The notes: generated by a model from the letters alone, not told the origin. A stretch of DNA of 64,000 nt from Budorcas taxicolor (GCF_023091745.1 NC_068926.1:51298001-51362000); one strand, 5' to 3'. Positions 29,385 to 39,815 are shown, numbered from the stretch's first letter. Made by a program: numbers and translations.

Positions 29385-30062
29385 CAATGGGGAATTAAGG
29401 TTGCAGATGGAATTAAGGATGTCAATCATCCTTTGACCTTGAGATGGGGGAAGTTATTCTGGATAGTCGTGGTGGGCTCAGGGTAATCACGGGTGTCTTT
29501 ATACTGAGGAGGCAGGAGATTTGAAGATGCTGTGTTCTTGGCTTTGAGGATCAAGGATGGGGCAGAGAGCCTAGGAATACAGGCAGCCTCTGCTGCTGCT
29601 GCTGCTGCGTCACTTCAGTCGTGTCCGACTCTGTGCGACCCCGGAGATGGCAGCCCACCAGGCTCCCCCTTCCCTGGGATTCTCCAGGCAAGAACACTGG
29701 AGTGGGTTGCCATTTCCTTCTCCAGTGCATGAAAGTGAAAAGTGAAAGTGAAGTCGCTCAATCGAGTCCGACTCTTAGCGACCCCATGGACTGCAGCTTC
29801 CCAGGCTCCTCCACCCATGGGATTTTCCAGGCAAGAGTACTGGAGTGGGGTGCCATTGCAGCCTCTAGAGTCTGAAAAAACAGGGAGTGCATTCTCACAG
29901 AGAACCCCCAGCAGGGGCATAGCCCTGCTAACACCCTGATATTCTCCCTGTTAGATCCATTTCGGACTTCTGACCTCCAGAACTACGAGGTAATGAATTT
30001 GTGCTGTTTTAGGTCACCGCGTTTGTGAGCATTTGTTACCGCAGCAAGAGGAAGCTCAAACA
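29385..30062 (+). mobile_element. MaLR/MLT-type LTR remnant split by Bov-A2
   Basis: Same family as 890-1,322. Left part has 'ccttgagatgggggaagtta' and 'ctcagggtaatcacgggtg'. Right part has 'ggacttctgacctccagaac' and 'ttgtgctgttttaggtcac'. The middle is occupied by a Bov-A2 element. Noncoding. Confidence 0.68.
29592..29857 (-). mobile_element. Bov-A2 SINE (dimeric) with perfect target-site duplication
   Basis: Two Bov-A monomers in reverse (about 29,608-29,725 and 29,755-29,855) with the (AGC)n tail seen as 'tgctgctgctgctgctgc' at the left. Flanked by exact 9-bp copies GCAGCCTCT (29,583-29,591 and 29,858-29,866). Confidence 0.96.
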
Positions 30063-30238
30063 GAGCCTGCATATTCCCCGAGAACCTCAGCAGCCAGGGG
30101 CAGCCCGGTCACTTAGGTCGCTTGTGTCCCTGGCCACTAGTAACCTTGGAATCAGACTAAGGGACATAGAGTGAAGACAGGAAGCTGCAAACCATAAAAA
30201 GGCTGTGCTGGAGGGAAAAATAAAATGCAAAGAAGAAA

Positions 30239-30448
30239 AGAAGTCTGGTGGTTCAGTGGTCAAGAGTCTGCCTATTGATGCAGCAGGCGCGGGTTCGATC
30301 CCTGGTCAGGGAACTAAGATCCCATGTGTCTCAGGGCAGCTAAGCTTGAGCGCCACAACTAGAGAACCCCGTGCACTGCAACTAGAGAGAAGGTCATGTG
30401 CTGCAACTAAGTCCCGATGCAACCAAGTAAATAAATATTTAAGAATTG
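30239..30448 (+). mobile_element. CHR-type tRNA-Glu SINE (long form)
   Basis: 'tctggtggttcagtggtcaa', B box 'gggttcgatccctggtcagg', 'gagcgccacaactagag' units, and the tail 'gcaaccaagtaaataaata'. Confidence 0.92.
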
Positions 30449-30533
30449 GGGGAAAAAAAGGTCTAGAACCAGCAGGATGACCAGAGGTTTGGGAGCAGGA
30501 AAGGAATGGTGCGAGGTAGGGATGTTTGTGTGT

Positions 30534-30552
30534 TCTTTCTTTCTTTCTTTTC
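30534..30552 (+). repeat. (TTTC)n short tandem repeat
   Basis: Four to five TTTC units, slightly imperfect at the right end. Confidence 0.85.
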
Positions 30553-30967
30553 ATTCTTTCCAATCCAGTGGGGGTACCTGGCTCAGATGAAGGGCCAGAG
30601 AAAACTCTGTGTCTCCCAAGGGGCAGGTGCTGAACCTTCTCAGAGGAGACGGGCAATGCCACACACTGCTTCCTTCTCGGCTGTATTGGAAAAAGGAAGA
30701 AAATGACCCACACCTTCAGCCCCCAAGGCCTCTGGGCCGGCGTCCAGAAACCTGAAGCCTGCAATTAAATGAAACTGGATCCTTAGGTGGGGAGAGCTTC
30801 TCCAACCTGGGAGCGGAGGCACTGGAGACCAGGTCCTGGGGACCTGGCTGCTTGTGGATGGGCTATGTGGGGTCCAGGGGCAGGAAGGCTGCCATGGGGA
30901 GAGGGGAGAGGTTAGGAATGTTCTAGTCAGCCTTGGTCCAGGAGGCTGGGCTCCAGGCCACCAGCTA
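30553..30967. other. Unassigned sequence
   Basis: Unique, with nothing gene-like. Confidence 0.35.
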
Positions 30968-30982
30968 AGGTGGCCACCTTTA

Positions 30983-31115
30983 AAAAAAAAAAAAAAAATT
31001 TATTTGGCTGTGCTGGGTCTTAGTTGCAGCATGTGGTGTTTAGTACTCTGATCAGGGATCGAACCCGGGCCTTGGGAGGATGGAGTTTTAGCTACTGGGC
31101 CACCAGGGAAATCCC
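30983..31115 (-). mobile_element. CHR/SINE2-type SINE, antisense
   Basis: Tail complement with a 16-A run, then 'tttggctgtgctgggtctta', 'atcagggatcgaacccggg', 'gccaccagggaaatccc'. Diverged flanking copies 'aggtggccaccttt' (30,968) and 'aggtggttgcctttt' (31,116) look like the target duplication. Confidence 0.9.
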
Positions 31116-31479
31116 AGGTGGTTGCCTTTTATTTCCAAAAAAAAAAAAAGAAAAAATTGCAGATGACTTTCTGGTCACCTGAGTCCCCTCCCCCGGAGAC
31201 TACCACTTCTGCACTGGACGTGTGCCCTTCTAAGCAGGGGCCTCTGCCTGGTTTCCTGAAGGACCTAGGAGCCCTGTCTCATCTCTAGGCAGGGAAGATG
31301 CACGTGGCCAAGTCTTTCTGTGTGTGCCGCTCTGCAGCTTGCTATCGGAACGAGCTGTGGGACTCTGCCAGTTTTGTAGGTCAAAAGTGGTCGAATATCG
31401 ACAGCTTTTATATAACTCAGCCCGGTAATTTCCTCTCCACGCTGAGACAGGCAAGCAGACCGAAGTGGTTCCAAGCAGG
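31116..31479. other. Unassigned sequence
   Basis: A-rich run at 31,137-31,156, otherwise unique. No exon is supported. Confidence 0.35.
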
Positions 31480-31632
31480 GATTCTGATGGCGTGGGTTCC
31501 CACCCCCTCCGTGGCCTCTTACCAGCTGCGAGGTGTCACCCTGTGCCTCAGTTGCCCCTTATGTAAAATAGGGACTGAAGTAGTATGTGTTTTCTAGAAT
31601 CGTTCTGAGGATTAAAAACGTAATACACAAGA
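31480..31632 (+). mobile_element. MIR SINE
   Basis: 'caccctgtgcctcagttgcc', 'ccttatgtaaaataggg' and 'cgttctgaggattaaaaacg' in sense order. Its 3' end is interrupted by the next Bov-tA. Confidence 0.7.
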
Positions 31633-31645
31633 CTGTGTACCTACT

Positions 31646-31860
31646 GTGTGCTAAGTCGCTTCAGTCGCGTCCGACTGTTTGTGACCCTATGGTCTGTAGC
31701 CCGCCAGGCTCCTCTGTGCATGGGATTTTCCAGGCAAGAATGCTGGAGTGGGTTGCTATGCCCTCCTCGAGGGAATCTTCCCAATCCAGGAATCAAACCG
31801 AAGTCTCCAACGGTTCCTGCATTGCAGACAGATTCTTTATCACTGAGCCACCAGGGAAGC
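31646..31860 (-). mobile_element. Bov-tA SINE, antisense, with target-site duplication
   Basis: Complete body and head in reverse. Flanked by CTGTGTACCTACT (31,633-31,645) and CTGTGTACCTATT (31,861-31,873), one mismatch in 13. Confidence 0.95.
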
Positions 31861-31885
31861 CTGTGTACCTATTACTATTATTTAA

Positions 31886-32009
31886 AAAAATTCCCTGGTG
31901 ATCCAGCAGTTAGGATTCTGCATTCTCACTGCTGAGGGCCAGTTCAATCCCTGGTCAGGGAACTAAGATCCCACGAACCGCAGAGCACAGTCAAAAAAAA
32001 TAAAAAATT
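31886..32009 (+). mobile_element. SINE2-type tRNA-Glu SINE (short form)
   Basis: 'aattccctggtgatccagc', 'agttcaatccctggtcagg', 'aactaagatcccacgaacc' and an A-rich tail. Confidence 0.88.
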
Positions 32010-32035
32010 AGGATTTTGTGGCTTTAAACAAAAAA

Positions 32036-32232
32036 AAATTGTTTTAAATTTTGTACCGGGGTATAGCCGATAAACAAACAATATTGTGAGAGTTTCAGGT
32101 GACCAGCAAAGGGACTCAGCCATACATATACATGTATCCATTCTCCCCTAACCCCCCTCCCTTCCAGGTTACCACATAACACTGAGCAGAGTTCCACGTG
32201 CTATACAGTAGGTCCTTGTTGGTGATCCATTT
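32036..32232 (-). mobile_element. L1 3'-region fragment, antisense (ruminant type)
   Basis: 'tttgtaccggggtatagcc', 'gtttcaggtgaccagcaaag', 'ggactcagccatacatatac', 'gctatacagtaggtccttg' form the common ruminant L1 antisense block. No open reading frame. Confidence 0.82.
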
Positions 32233-32597
32233 AAAATGTGTGTGATTTGTGATGTTTTGATGCAGTTAGATCTCGTTGATGAATTTTAACTTCTGTAGAG
32301 ATAGCATCTTGTCATGGTGATACAGGACACGTGATCGGTGTATTCCCTACATGCCGTTAGGGTGGGTTGCAGTGTTTGGAGCTTCTCCAAGTGCCTCCAG
32401 ATGCTCATGCGCCGTCCTCCTCTGCGTATTCCTGGGAGTGAGACCGCCAGCTTGTGGCTCTCCTAGATGATGCTGGCAGGCTCTGCAAGAGGGCTGCCCT
32501 GGCTGGCCCTCTGTGTTGGGGTGTAAGATCTCCCCACAGCCAAGGCCTTGGGTAAGACATGTGGTTTGAGAGCTACCTTACAAAAAAGACTTCCTTG
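32233..32597. other. Unassigned sequence
   Basis: No repeat recognised. A gene-like exon is not visible. Confidence 0.35.
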
Positions 32598-32599
32598 GT

Positions 32600-32719
32600 T
32601 TCTTTTTTATTTTTTGGTGGTGCCGATTGACATGCCAAATCTTAGTTCCCTGACCAGGGACTGAACCCGTGGCCCCTCCAGTGGAAGCATGGAGTACTAA
32701 CCACTGGACCAGAGAAGTC
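32600..32719 (-). mobile_element. CHR/SINE2-type SINE, antisense
   Basis: 'ttttttggtggtgccgattg', 'gaccagggactgaacccgtg', 'accactggaccagagaagtc'. Similar flanks 'ttccttggtttc' and 'tttcttggttttc' suggest the target duplication. Confidence 0.85.
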
Positions 32720-33019
32720 TCTTTCTTGGTTTTCAGAAGCAGAACAGATGTGTTCTCTATAAATTGGAAAATAAAGAAACCAAAAAAGCCTGCATATTAA
32801 AAAAAAAATGCAACCACATTCCCATCCCCCATAGAGACTGTTGGCATCTTAGTGTCTGTGGGTTTGGATAGAAAGGATCAGTTCTGACCTTTGCTGCCTG
32901 AACGTGACCATGGGGAGAGGGAACGAGGAACTGTCTAGATTCTGCAGTCCTTCTCTAGACCTGGTGGGTCAGAATTTTCAGGAATAGGGCGGGTGTCTGG
33001 TGGCTCTGGGATGGTGCTT

Positions 33020-33150
33020 GGAGTCAGTTGGACGTGAGACCTGCCTCTGCCCTGCAGTCGCTGTGTGACACTAAACACGAAACCTTGCCTCTGTGACCTC
33101 GTCTCCTTGCAGGCTTTTGTTCATGCTGGAGGTGCTCAGTTAATGCTTGA
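33020..33150 (+). mobile_element. MIR SINE fragment
   Basis: 'cagtcgctgtgtgacactaa' with 'gcctctgtgacctcgtctcc' and a tail 'ggaggtgctcagttaatgc'. Diverged. Confidence 0.5.
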
Positions 33151-33159
33151 GTGAATGTA

Positions 33160-33350
33160 GTGCCGCAGGATTTCTCGCCTGGACATTGCTGATGTTCGGG
33201 ATGGATGCTTCTATTTGGGGGCTGTCCTGGGCACTGTCAGATGCTTAGCATCATCCCTGGTCTTTACCCTTGGTACCCTCCACCCATCGTGATAACCAGA
33301 AATGATGGCAGAGGTTGCCCAGTGTCCTCTGCGGGGGAGGGCATAAACAC
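33160..33350 (-). mobile_element. MER5A-type hAT transposon, antisense
   Basis: 'gcaggatttctcgcctgga', 'tttgggggctgtcctgggca', 'gcatcatccctggtcttta' and 'cccagtgtcctctgcggggg' follow the MER5A antisense order. Ancient non-autonomous DNA transposon. Confidence 0.75.
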
Positions 33351-33723
33351 CCCCCAGGACGCCTGTGGTACATGAGGGCTCTTAGGAGAGCAGAGAGGTC
33401 CTGCGAGGGAGTTTTCCTCGGAGTCTGTGTCCAGCGTGTAGATTTTGTTCATTTGGATGCTCTTACTGAGGGGACCTGCTGGGTGCCAGGAGCTGTCCCA
33501 AGCTCTAAGATGTGGCTGGGATTATGTCAGGCAAGTGCACCCTGGCTGCTGCCCCTCTACCAAGGCGTTAGCTGGACACTCTGCTCACCCGCTCCTGATT
33601 TGGCATCGGGATATGGTGGTGACTTAAGGCCCATCCCTGTCTCAGTCTCCCCCCATCTGTGAAATGCAGAAAGTGTTGTCCTAAAGGTTGCCACTGATTC
33701 TGTGGGGAACCCTGTCACCTTTG
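33351..33723. other. Unassigned sequence
   Basis: Includes a MIR-like scrap ('cagtctccccccatctgtg') at 33,643-33,661, otherwise unique. Confidence 0.35.
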
Positions 33724-33968
33724 TGGGCTTCCCAGGTGGCGCTTGTGGTAAAGAATCCGCCTGCCACTGCAGGAGACATAAGAGACGCGGGTTTGATCTC
33801 TGACGCGGGTTTGATCCCTGGGTTGGGAAGATCCCCTGGAGGAGGAAATGGCAACAGCCTGCTCCAATATTCTTGCCTGGGAAGTCCCACAGACAGAGGA
33901 GCCTGGCAGGCTGCAGTCCACGCTGTTGTAAAGAGTTGGACACGACGGAGCAACTAACACTAACACTT
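33724..33968 (+). mobile_element. Bov-tA SINE with duplicated B-box segment
   Basis: Full-length head and body. An 18-bp unit containing the tRNA-like B box is duplicated in tandem (33,784-33,801 and 33,802-33,819, 'gacgcgggtttgatc'). The element is therefore about 20 bp longer than its relatives. Confidence 0.95.
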
Positions 33969-34544
33969 GCCGGGTCACAGGGCACACAAGGTGCTTTGTG
34001 ATGGTGAGCAGATGATGTGTGCACAGACTCACAAGGCCAGCGTGCACACATCTGCCTTTGGGGATCGCTGCAGTAGGCATTGTGGGGGTGGGGTTGGGGG
34101 TGTGAGTGAGCTGTGGGCCGGTTGCAACAGTGTTCTCTCTGTGCCTGGCTATGCGAGTGGGGGTCTTTGCTGGAGGGTACTCAGCTGCCCTCCTCCCCGA
34201 GTCCCTGAGGAGCCGGCTCAGTGGAGATCCCTAAGGCGATTAAGTGGGTTCATTTGATCTTGAACGTGAACTTGAGCAGGCAGCTTATCTCCTGGAGATG
34301 AAAGCCGGGCTGGCGAGGCGCCACCTGGCCCATTCGGGGAGTACGGGATTTTCTCCTCCACCTCCTGCCCACCCGGGGCCTGTGCTGGGGGGCTTTTGCC
34401 CCATCCGCCTCCAGTGCACGTGGTGAACCCGGGCCGTGTGCTTTTTCTGTGTCGAGTAGCAGCAGGCACTCTCCGCGTTCATTCGTTCGGTCCTCTCCAT
34501 GTCGTGAGCTAGCGAGGATCACATCATCACTTTCCCTGTGTTTC
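33969..34544. other. Unassigned unique sequence
   Basis: GC-rich with scattered CpGs at 34,285-34,500 but no island. No exon or repeat recognised. Confidence 0.4.
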
Positions 34545-34630
34545 AGGCAAATGGCTAAGGCTCAGAAAGGTTGGCTGACTTACCTAGAGCCACACAGCAT
34601 CCTGACAACCTCTGAGGATATTTACAGCAT
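34545..34630 (-). mobile_element. MIR SINE fragment, antisense
   Basis: 'ggcaaatggctaaggctcag' then 'aaaggttggctgacttacct' and 'agagccacacagcatcc'. Confidence 0.6.
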
Positions 34631-34979
34631 AATCTTGGAAAATCCCCTTTACTCCTTGGCACTGAGATTCCTCCTGAATATAGTCTTGACTTTGTACAGA
34701 ATTAACCAGAACAACAACAATCAGTGTATGCCCCATTGTAGTATAAGAGGAAATGGGAGGAAGTTGCTGCTGGCTCCTACTCAGCGTGAGTAAGTGTCGA
34801 TTCGAGGCAAGTGAGATCAGAGGCGTTTCAGTTCTGGAAACACATGAAAGTGATGTTCAAGAAAAGGCTAGTGTTTGGATCAGTTCTGGCAGGTTTTGTT
34901 TTTTTTTTTTAACGGCCAGGTTATTTGAAAATTGTGTGGGGAGGGTGCCTTTCGTGGCTTGGGACTGTCCCACTGGCTG

Positions 34980-35075
34980 AGTGCCAGTCACAGGACAGCC
35001 AAAAACATCCCTGTCTGTTTCTGAGATGTTCCAGGGTGGGGACCCTGCCTAGGAGACCCCCTAACAACACAAAAA
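34980..35075 (-). mobile_element. Possible MER5A-type fragment, antisense
   Basis: 'ccaaaaacatccctgtctg' and 'tgagatgttccagggtgggg' echo antisense MER5A. Short, so tentative. Confidence 0.35.
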
Positions 35076-35159
35076 TAACAATATGCTCTTAGTGGAGGGG
35101 TATGGGACCACTGTGGTTGAGACCCTCTCTGCTTTCATAACAGCAGGCCAGGTACTGTG

Positions 35160-35760
35160 GTCCCCCTCCCTGCTCCACTGTCTGACCTGGGCACTCATCC
35201 AGCCTTCTCCTGGCTTTGGAATCCATCTATTCTTGTTCCTACCATTTTCTTCATGCTCTCCAAAGGAGAATGAGAATCTTCAGCTTCTGGTCTCACATTC
35301 TTCCCTCCCTACTTTTCCTCCTCCTCTGAGAATAAAACTAGAGGCTTTGAGCATGCTGGGGAGCTGCTCCTCTCCCCCCTGCATTGATGTGTCTCCAGCC
35401 ACATACCTCCCCCACTCTGGGCTCTGTACTCAGCCTCTCTACTTGCTGTTCCCCCACCAGGAATGCTGTTCCCTGTGATCAGCATGGTGACTGTCATCAG
35501 GTCTCAGGTCACATGTCACCCTCAGGAAGTCCTCCTGGCTGCCCAGTCAAGCACTGCCCCCCCACCCCAAGCCACTATCCCAGCCCCTCTCTCAGGACTG
35601 TAGTTGTTGATCAATGAAGTTTCTCAGTTGATTCCATTCCTTGGTGTGTTGTTGGCCTTCCCACATCAGAAGGTCACTTCCAAGAAAGCAGGGGCTGCTT
35701 CTGTCTCATCCACAGCTGAGCCCCCAGTGCCTGGAACGGTGTCAGGACATGACAGGGGCT
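35160..35760 (+). mobile_element. L2 LINE 3' region
   Basis: Long diverged L2. Central 'ccccaccaggaatgctgttc', 'ggtcacatgtcaccctcagg', then 'gaaagcaggggctgcttctg' and 'cccccagtgcctggaacgg'. Confidence 0.72.
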
Positions 35761-35974
35761 TCCTGCCAAGGAATCCATCAGCTGTCAGTGTGGATGGCTT
35801 GTGTGTTTCTTAGCAGGGAGACCAGGCCTGGCCTGACCTGGAGAAGAAGGAGGATGGGTCCTGGACACAGGGTCCTTGTCCCTTCAGGGGGTTCTACCCT
35901 GTCTGGAACTGACCGGACCAGAGGGCCGGCCCAGGGGAGGGGTGGATACCACTCACTGCTATTTCCTGTCCAGG

Positions 35975-36141
35975 AGTAGAGGCTCTTAGCGGGGACCACG
36001 GTAGGGATGGGGTCATCAGGGTGACATTGCCCCCAGGATTATTTGTCAATGTCTGAAGACATTTCATTTGTCCCAACCCGGGGGAGGTGCAGCAGGTGTA
36101 GTGGGTCGAGGCCAGAGATGCTGTGAACATCCTATAGTGCA
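35975..36141 (+). mobile_element. MER5A-type hAT transposon
   Basis: 'attgcccccaggattatttg', 'tcaatgtctgaagacatttc', 'gaggccagagatgctgtgaa', 'catcctatagtgcacaa' in MER5A sense order. Truncated on the right by the following Bov-A. Confidence 0.72.
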
Positions 36142-36232
36142 CAAGCGTTCGTGCTAAGTCATTTCAGCCATGTCCGACTCTTTGCGACCCCATGGACCTG
36201 GGATTCTCCAGGCAAAAATACTGGAGTGGGTC
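36142..36232 (-). mobile_element. Bov-A monomer fragment, antisense
   Basis: 'atgtccgactctttgcgacc' to 'ctggagtgggtcg', with an internal deletion removing the central 'gtagcccgccaggctcc' part. Truncated. Confidence 0.85.
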
Positions 36233-36387
36233 GTCGATAAGAACCAAATGTCTCAAGTGTGAGGACGTGGCGTCAGGCCTTAGAAACTCACATCTTGGTT
36301 CCGCCCTGGGCAGGGGAGGCAGGAGCACCTCGGTTCCCTTTTCGTGCCGTGTCTGTATTTCTGTGGCCCAGAGTATGTCCTCTCCCC

Positions 36388-36411
36388 CAACCCCCCCCCC
36401 CCCCCGCCCCG
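36388..36411 (+). repeat. Poly-C run
   Basis: C homopolymer with a single G interruption near its end. Unstable length expected. Confidence 0.95.
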
Positions 36412-36569
36412 GTTCTGTAGGGACTCTGAACCTCCCACAGTTGCTTGTCCTAGCTGTCGCCAGCACCGGGAAGCCTGGCAGTTCCCTGGGTGCCATGCCC
36501 CCTGCCTGATGGATTCCACAGTCTGGCTGCCACAGTCTCTCTCACCTTTCTGGTGGGAAATCCCTCTTG

Positions 36570-36690
36570 AGAGTGTCCTTTTCAGTACCCTTGTTTACAG
36601 ATGGGGAAGTGGCAGCCCAGAGAGGGTAAGGAGTTGACCCAGGGTCACACAGCACAACACAGCCTGGATATGGGAGGCCTGACGCTTGAG
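36570..36690 (-). mobile_element. MIR SINE, antisense
   Basis: 'acccttgtttacagatggg', 'gaagtggcagcccagagagg', 'ttgacccagggtcacacag'. Confidence 0.72.
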
Positions 36691-36799
36691 CAGGAAAGGC
36701 CCCGAGGGAGGGACTGTTAGCTCTGGGGCTACTATGGTCCCCTCTCTCCACCCAACTGGTTTTTCCTTCTGGCCAGATTCCACACTGTATCACTACAGT

Positions 36800-37478
36800 C
36801 ATTATGGTTATTTTATAACATTGCAAGTTTTAAAGTAGTTCACATCTGTGTGTTTTTATATATATTGTCAGATTGCTTTTCTGTATTATTCAGGACACAT
36901 TTATTATTCTTTAAAAAATAAATAGGGGGGCGGTTCAGGATGGGGAACATGTGTATACCTGTGGCGGATTCATGTTGATGTATGGCCACACCAATACAAT
37001 ATTGTAAAGTAATTAACCTCCAATTAAAATAAATAAATTTATATTTAAAAAAAACCCAAAAAACAAAAAAATAAATAGTTGGTCCATCCCTACAATGGAA
37101 TACTATTCAGTCATAAAAAAGGAATGAGTGCTGATCCATGTTGTAGTGTGGATGAACCTTGAAAACGTGAGGCTGAGTGAAAAAAGCCAGACGCAAAGGG
37201 CTGCACGTGGTGTGGTCCCATTGCTATGAAATGTCCAAAATAGTTAATCCGTAGAGACCGAGAGCAGATGAGTGGTTGCCAGGGGCTGGGGGGAGGGAGG
37301 GGGTGTGGAGGCAAACTGCTCAGTGAGTAGGGGTTTTCTTTTCTCTTTTGGGTGTTGGAAATGCTTGGAACTAGAGTTGGTGACCTCACCTCACTGTGAA
37401 TGTAATCAAGGCCACTGAATTTTTCACTTTATAATGGTTACTTTTATGTTGTATGAATCTCACCTCAATAAAAAAACC
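36800..37478 (+). mobile_element. Older L1 3' region, split by a younger L1
   Basis: The right part 37,079-37,478 has the L1 3'-UTR-like run 'caatggaatactattcagtc', 'gtggttgccaggggctggg' and the end 'tcacctcaataaaaaaac'. The left part (36,800-36,925) is a weaker match. It is interrupted by the bovid L1 tail. Confidence 0.65.
36926..37065 (+). mobile_element. Bovid L1 3' end with target-site duplication
   Basis: Very short 5'-truncated copy with the typical 'gaacatgtgtatacctgtgg' and 'cctccaattaaaataaat'. Flanked by exact 13-bp copies AAAAAATAAATAG (36,913-36,925 and 37,066-37,078). Confidence 0.93.
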
Positions 37479-37499
37479 CATTTGGGAACTGAAAAAGAT

Positions 37500-37690
37500 A
37501 CGTCTTTATTGGGCTCTTACTGTATGCTCAGCAGTCTGTATGCATACTTTCACTGAGTCTCTGAGTCCTGTGAGATGAGAATTTCCATTTCACTGGTGAG
37601 GAACTGGCTCAGAGATTTTGAGCAACACACCCGCGGTCACCCAACTGGAAAGCAGGGGAACCTGGATTTGAAGCTAGGTCTCAGGCCAGA
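37500..37690 (-). mobile_element. MIR SINE, antisense
   Basis: 'ttattgggctcttactgtat', 'tttccatttcactggtgagg', 'cggtcacccaactggaaag' in antisense order. Confidence 0.72.
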
Positions 37691-38567
37691 TCCTCAGGTC
37701 ACCACAGCTGCAATCTGTGGTCTTTCTTGCCTGCCTGCCCTCCAGCCAGGAACATCCCTGCGGGCACTTCCCTGATGGGGCCCCGGGTCGGGGGCAGGGC
37801 TGGATGTGATATAAAGGCCCTGGGGCAGTTCACTGCTTGCCCCGTGGCTGTGCTGTGCCCTACCCCCTACCCCCACTCCACCACAGAAGCAGGAACTTTC
37901 CAAAACAGAGCCCGGCTGTGAATCAGCGCGACTCACTCTGGGGAGTTCGTGGGGCCTCCAGGTCTGTTTTCAGTTTCCGTTGAGTTTCTCACTCTGACTC
38001 AGTGTTGGCCCCCGCCGCCCTGCCCCAGCAACCTGGGCTTCTGAGCACCTGCGGGACATCACAGAGAGCTGGCTTTGAGGCTGCCCTTTGCTGGGTGCTC
38101 GGGCCTCAGTTTTCCCATCTGTGTAGTGGGGGCAGTGAGGGAGGTGTTTGGGGTGTTTACTGGCATCAAACAGTGGATCCCAGGGGCCGCACGTACTCAG
38201 GGTGTGTGTGGAGGGTTTTGGTGTGGACATGAAGGGCTGAAAGCTGGGAGCTCCTTGGGGGCACTCAACGCGGGGGAGGCCCATGCCCCATACCCGCTCC
38301 ACATCTGTTCTCGGAGGGTCTGGGTGGAGGGCTGTGTGTGTCCAGGGCATTCTGTTCTCTATAACAGGCCAAGCCCAGTCAAGGAATGGTGGCCACGGCA
38401 GCCTGTATCTCCCACTGGGTCCTGCTGCAGAGGCTGGGTTGAGGGGGTCTGTGTTCCAGGTATTGTCATCATGACCAGGCTGGGGGCCTGAGCCTGGGTG
38501 TCCTAGGTTCTGGGGTGGCTGAGCCTGGGTCCCTGGGGTGGGCTGGTGAACCCTGATGGTGAGTTTG
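37691..38567. other. Unique sequence with TATA-like motif and MIR scrap
   Basis: 'gatataaaggccctggg' lies at about 37,808, and a partial AP-1/MAF-like 'tgaatcagcgcgactca' at 37,919-37,935. A MIR-like core is at 38,104-38,140. No splice-bounded exon. Long open frames here reflect GC richness. Confidence 0.35.
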
Positions 38568-38755
38568 CCCTGAGCCCCTGCTGTGTGCTGGCTGTGTATT
38601 TCCACTCAAAGTAACCCTTGGCATCACCACCCCCCCCTCATTTTACAGATGGGGAAACCAAGGCTCAGAGAAGCCAAGTGATGGCCTCAGGCTTAACAAC
38701 ATGGTAGAGCTGGCATTTGTGCCTGAGCCAGCCTGGCTTTAGTTCCCCTGCTTAT
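38568..38755 (-). mobile_element. MIR SINE, antisense
   Basis: 'ctgctgtgtgctggctgtg', 'ctcattttacagatgggg', 'caaggctcagagaagccaag', then a diverged end. Confidence 0.72.
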
Positions 38756-39624
38756 CTCCCCGCTCCTGTAAAAGCACAGGAAGCAGTCTCAGAGGTTTAA
38801 GCAACAGGCCTGGTCACCTAGCTCGAACTTGGTGCGGCTGGGATTGGGTCCAGGTCTCTGGCCGGATCCTGGGCTGCCAGGACTCTGTGTGTGGACTCGC
38901 TTGCCAGCCATCTCCATCCCCTTCTGTGCAGGATGGGCTGGTCTCCCTGGTGTGCAGGTCGTGGACACCGGGGTGGGTCAGAGGCTGGTGTTGGGGTGGA
39001 GACACGAGCTTTTGCCAGTGTGCCGTGTGCTGTGTGTAGAGGGGATGGGGGTGGGGGAGGGGGAATGGAGAGCTCCAGAGGTCCTCATCTCCCTCCCCTT
39101 ACCTGGTCAGTGGGGACCACCCCTCCCTGACCCCCGGGGTCACTGGACTCTTTGGAATATTCCCTGGGCCCCCCGGGTGACAAATCTCTTTCACCATCTC
39201 TTGACCCAGACAATTAATTGCTTCTGGTGATCCATCCATGGTTCCATGATCCCCCTGCTCTCCCACCTGCTACCCTCAAGCCCCCAGACCTCCCACTTCC
39301 CCACCTGCCCTGCAGCCGCTAATGGCCCAGACCCTGCTCCAGGGCAGGGAAGCCCGGGGTTTGGGGGGCCGGGCCTGGGAACGCTGAAGTGGTTTTCCCT
39401 TCTGGCTGACCATCAGGCAGCCTCTTCCCCAGGGAACCCTGCAGCTCGCACTTTAGGGCACTTGCCCTGTGTTCCTACAGGGTAGAAACTGAATTATCTT
39501 TACAGAGAGTCCAGGATGGGGCCTCTGAGGGACTTCCAAGTTTCTACCCCACGCAGTCCCCGGTGCTCCATTCCCAGAAAGCCCTCTGTCTTATCTCCCA
39601 TCCCTCAGGGGACTCCCATGCAGA
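38756..39624. other. Repeat-poor unique stretch
   Basis: About 870 bp of GC-rich sequence with no young repeats and no convincing exon. 'cagacaattaattgcttctgg' at 39,209-39,229 is an AT-rich homeodomain-like site. Confidence 0.4.
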
Positions 39625-39815
39625 GGTGATGTGTGGTTAAAGTGGACACCCAGATGCAAATCTTAGCTGTGGGAACCCTGGGTACACTTTCTTGCCTCTC
39701 TGCCTCATTGCTCCCATCTGTAAAGTGGGGGAGAGTCATGGTAACTCGTGCGTACGATCTTGTAAGAATTAAACCAGTTAGTAAGCTAGAGGGCTTAGCA
39801 TGGTGCCCACTCAGA
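39625..39815 (+). mobile_element. MIR SINE
   Basis: 'gcctctctgcctcattgctc', 'ccatctgtaaagtggggg', 'aagaattaaaccagttag' in sense order. Confidence 0.72.

Noticed and set aside
37800..37940. Promoter from 'gatataaagg' plus AP-1/MAF-like motif
   Set aside because: Isolated motifs, no CpG cluster, no donor; weaker than the 27,723 and 63,576 candidates.
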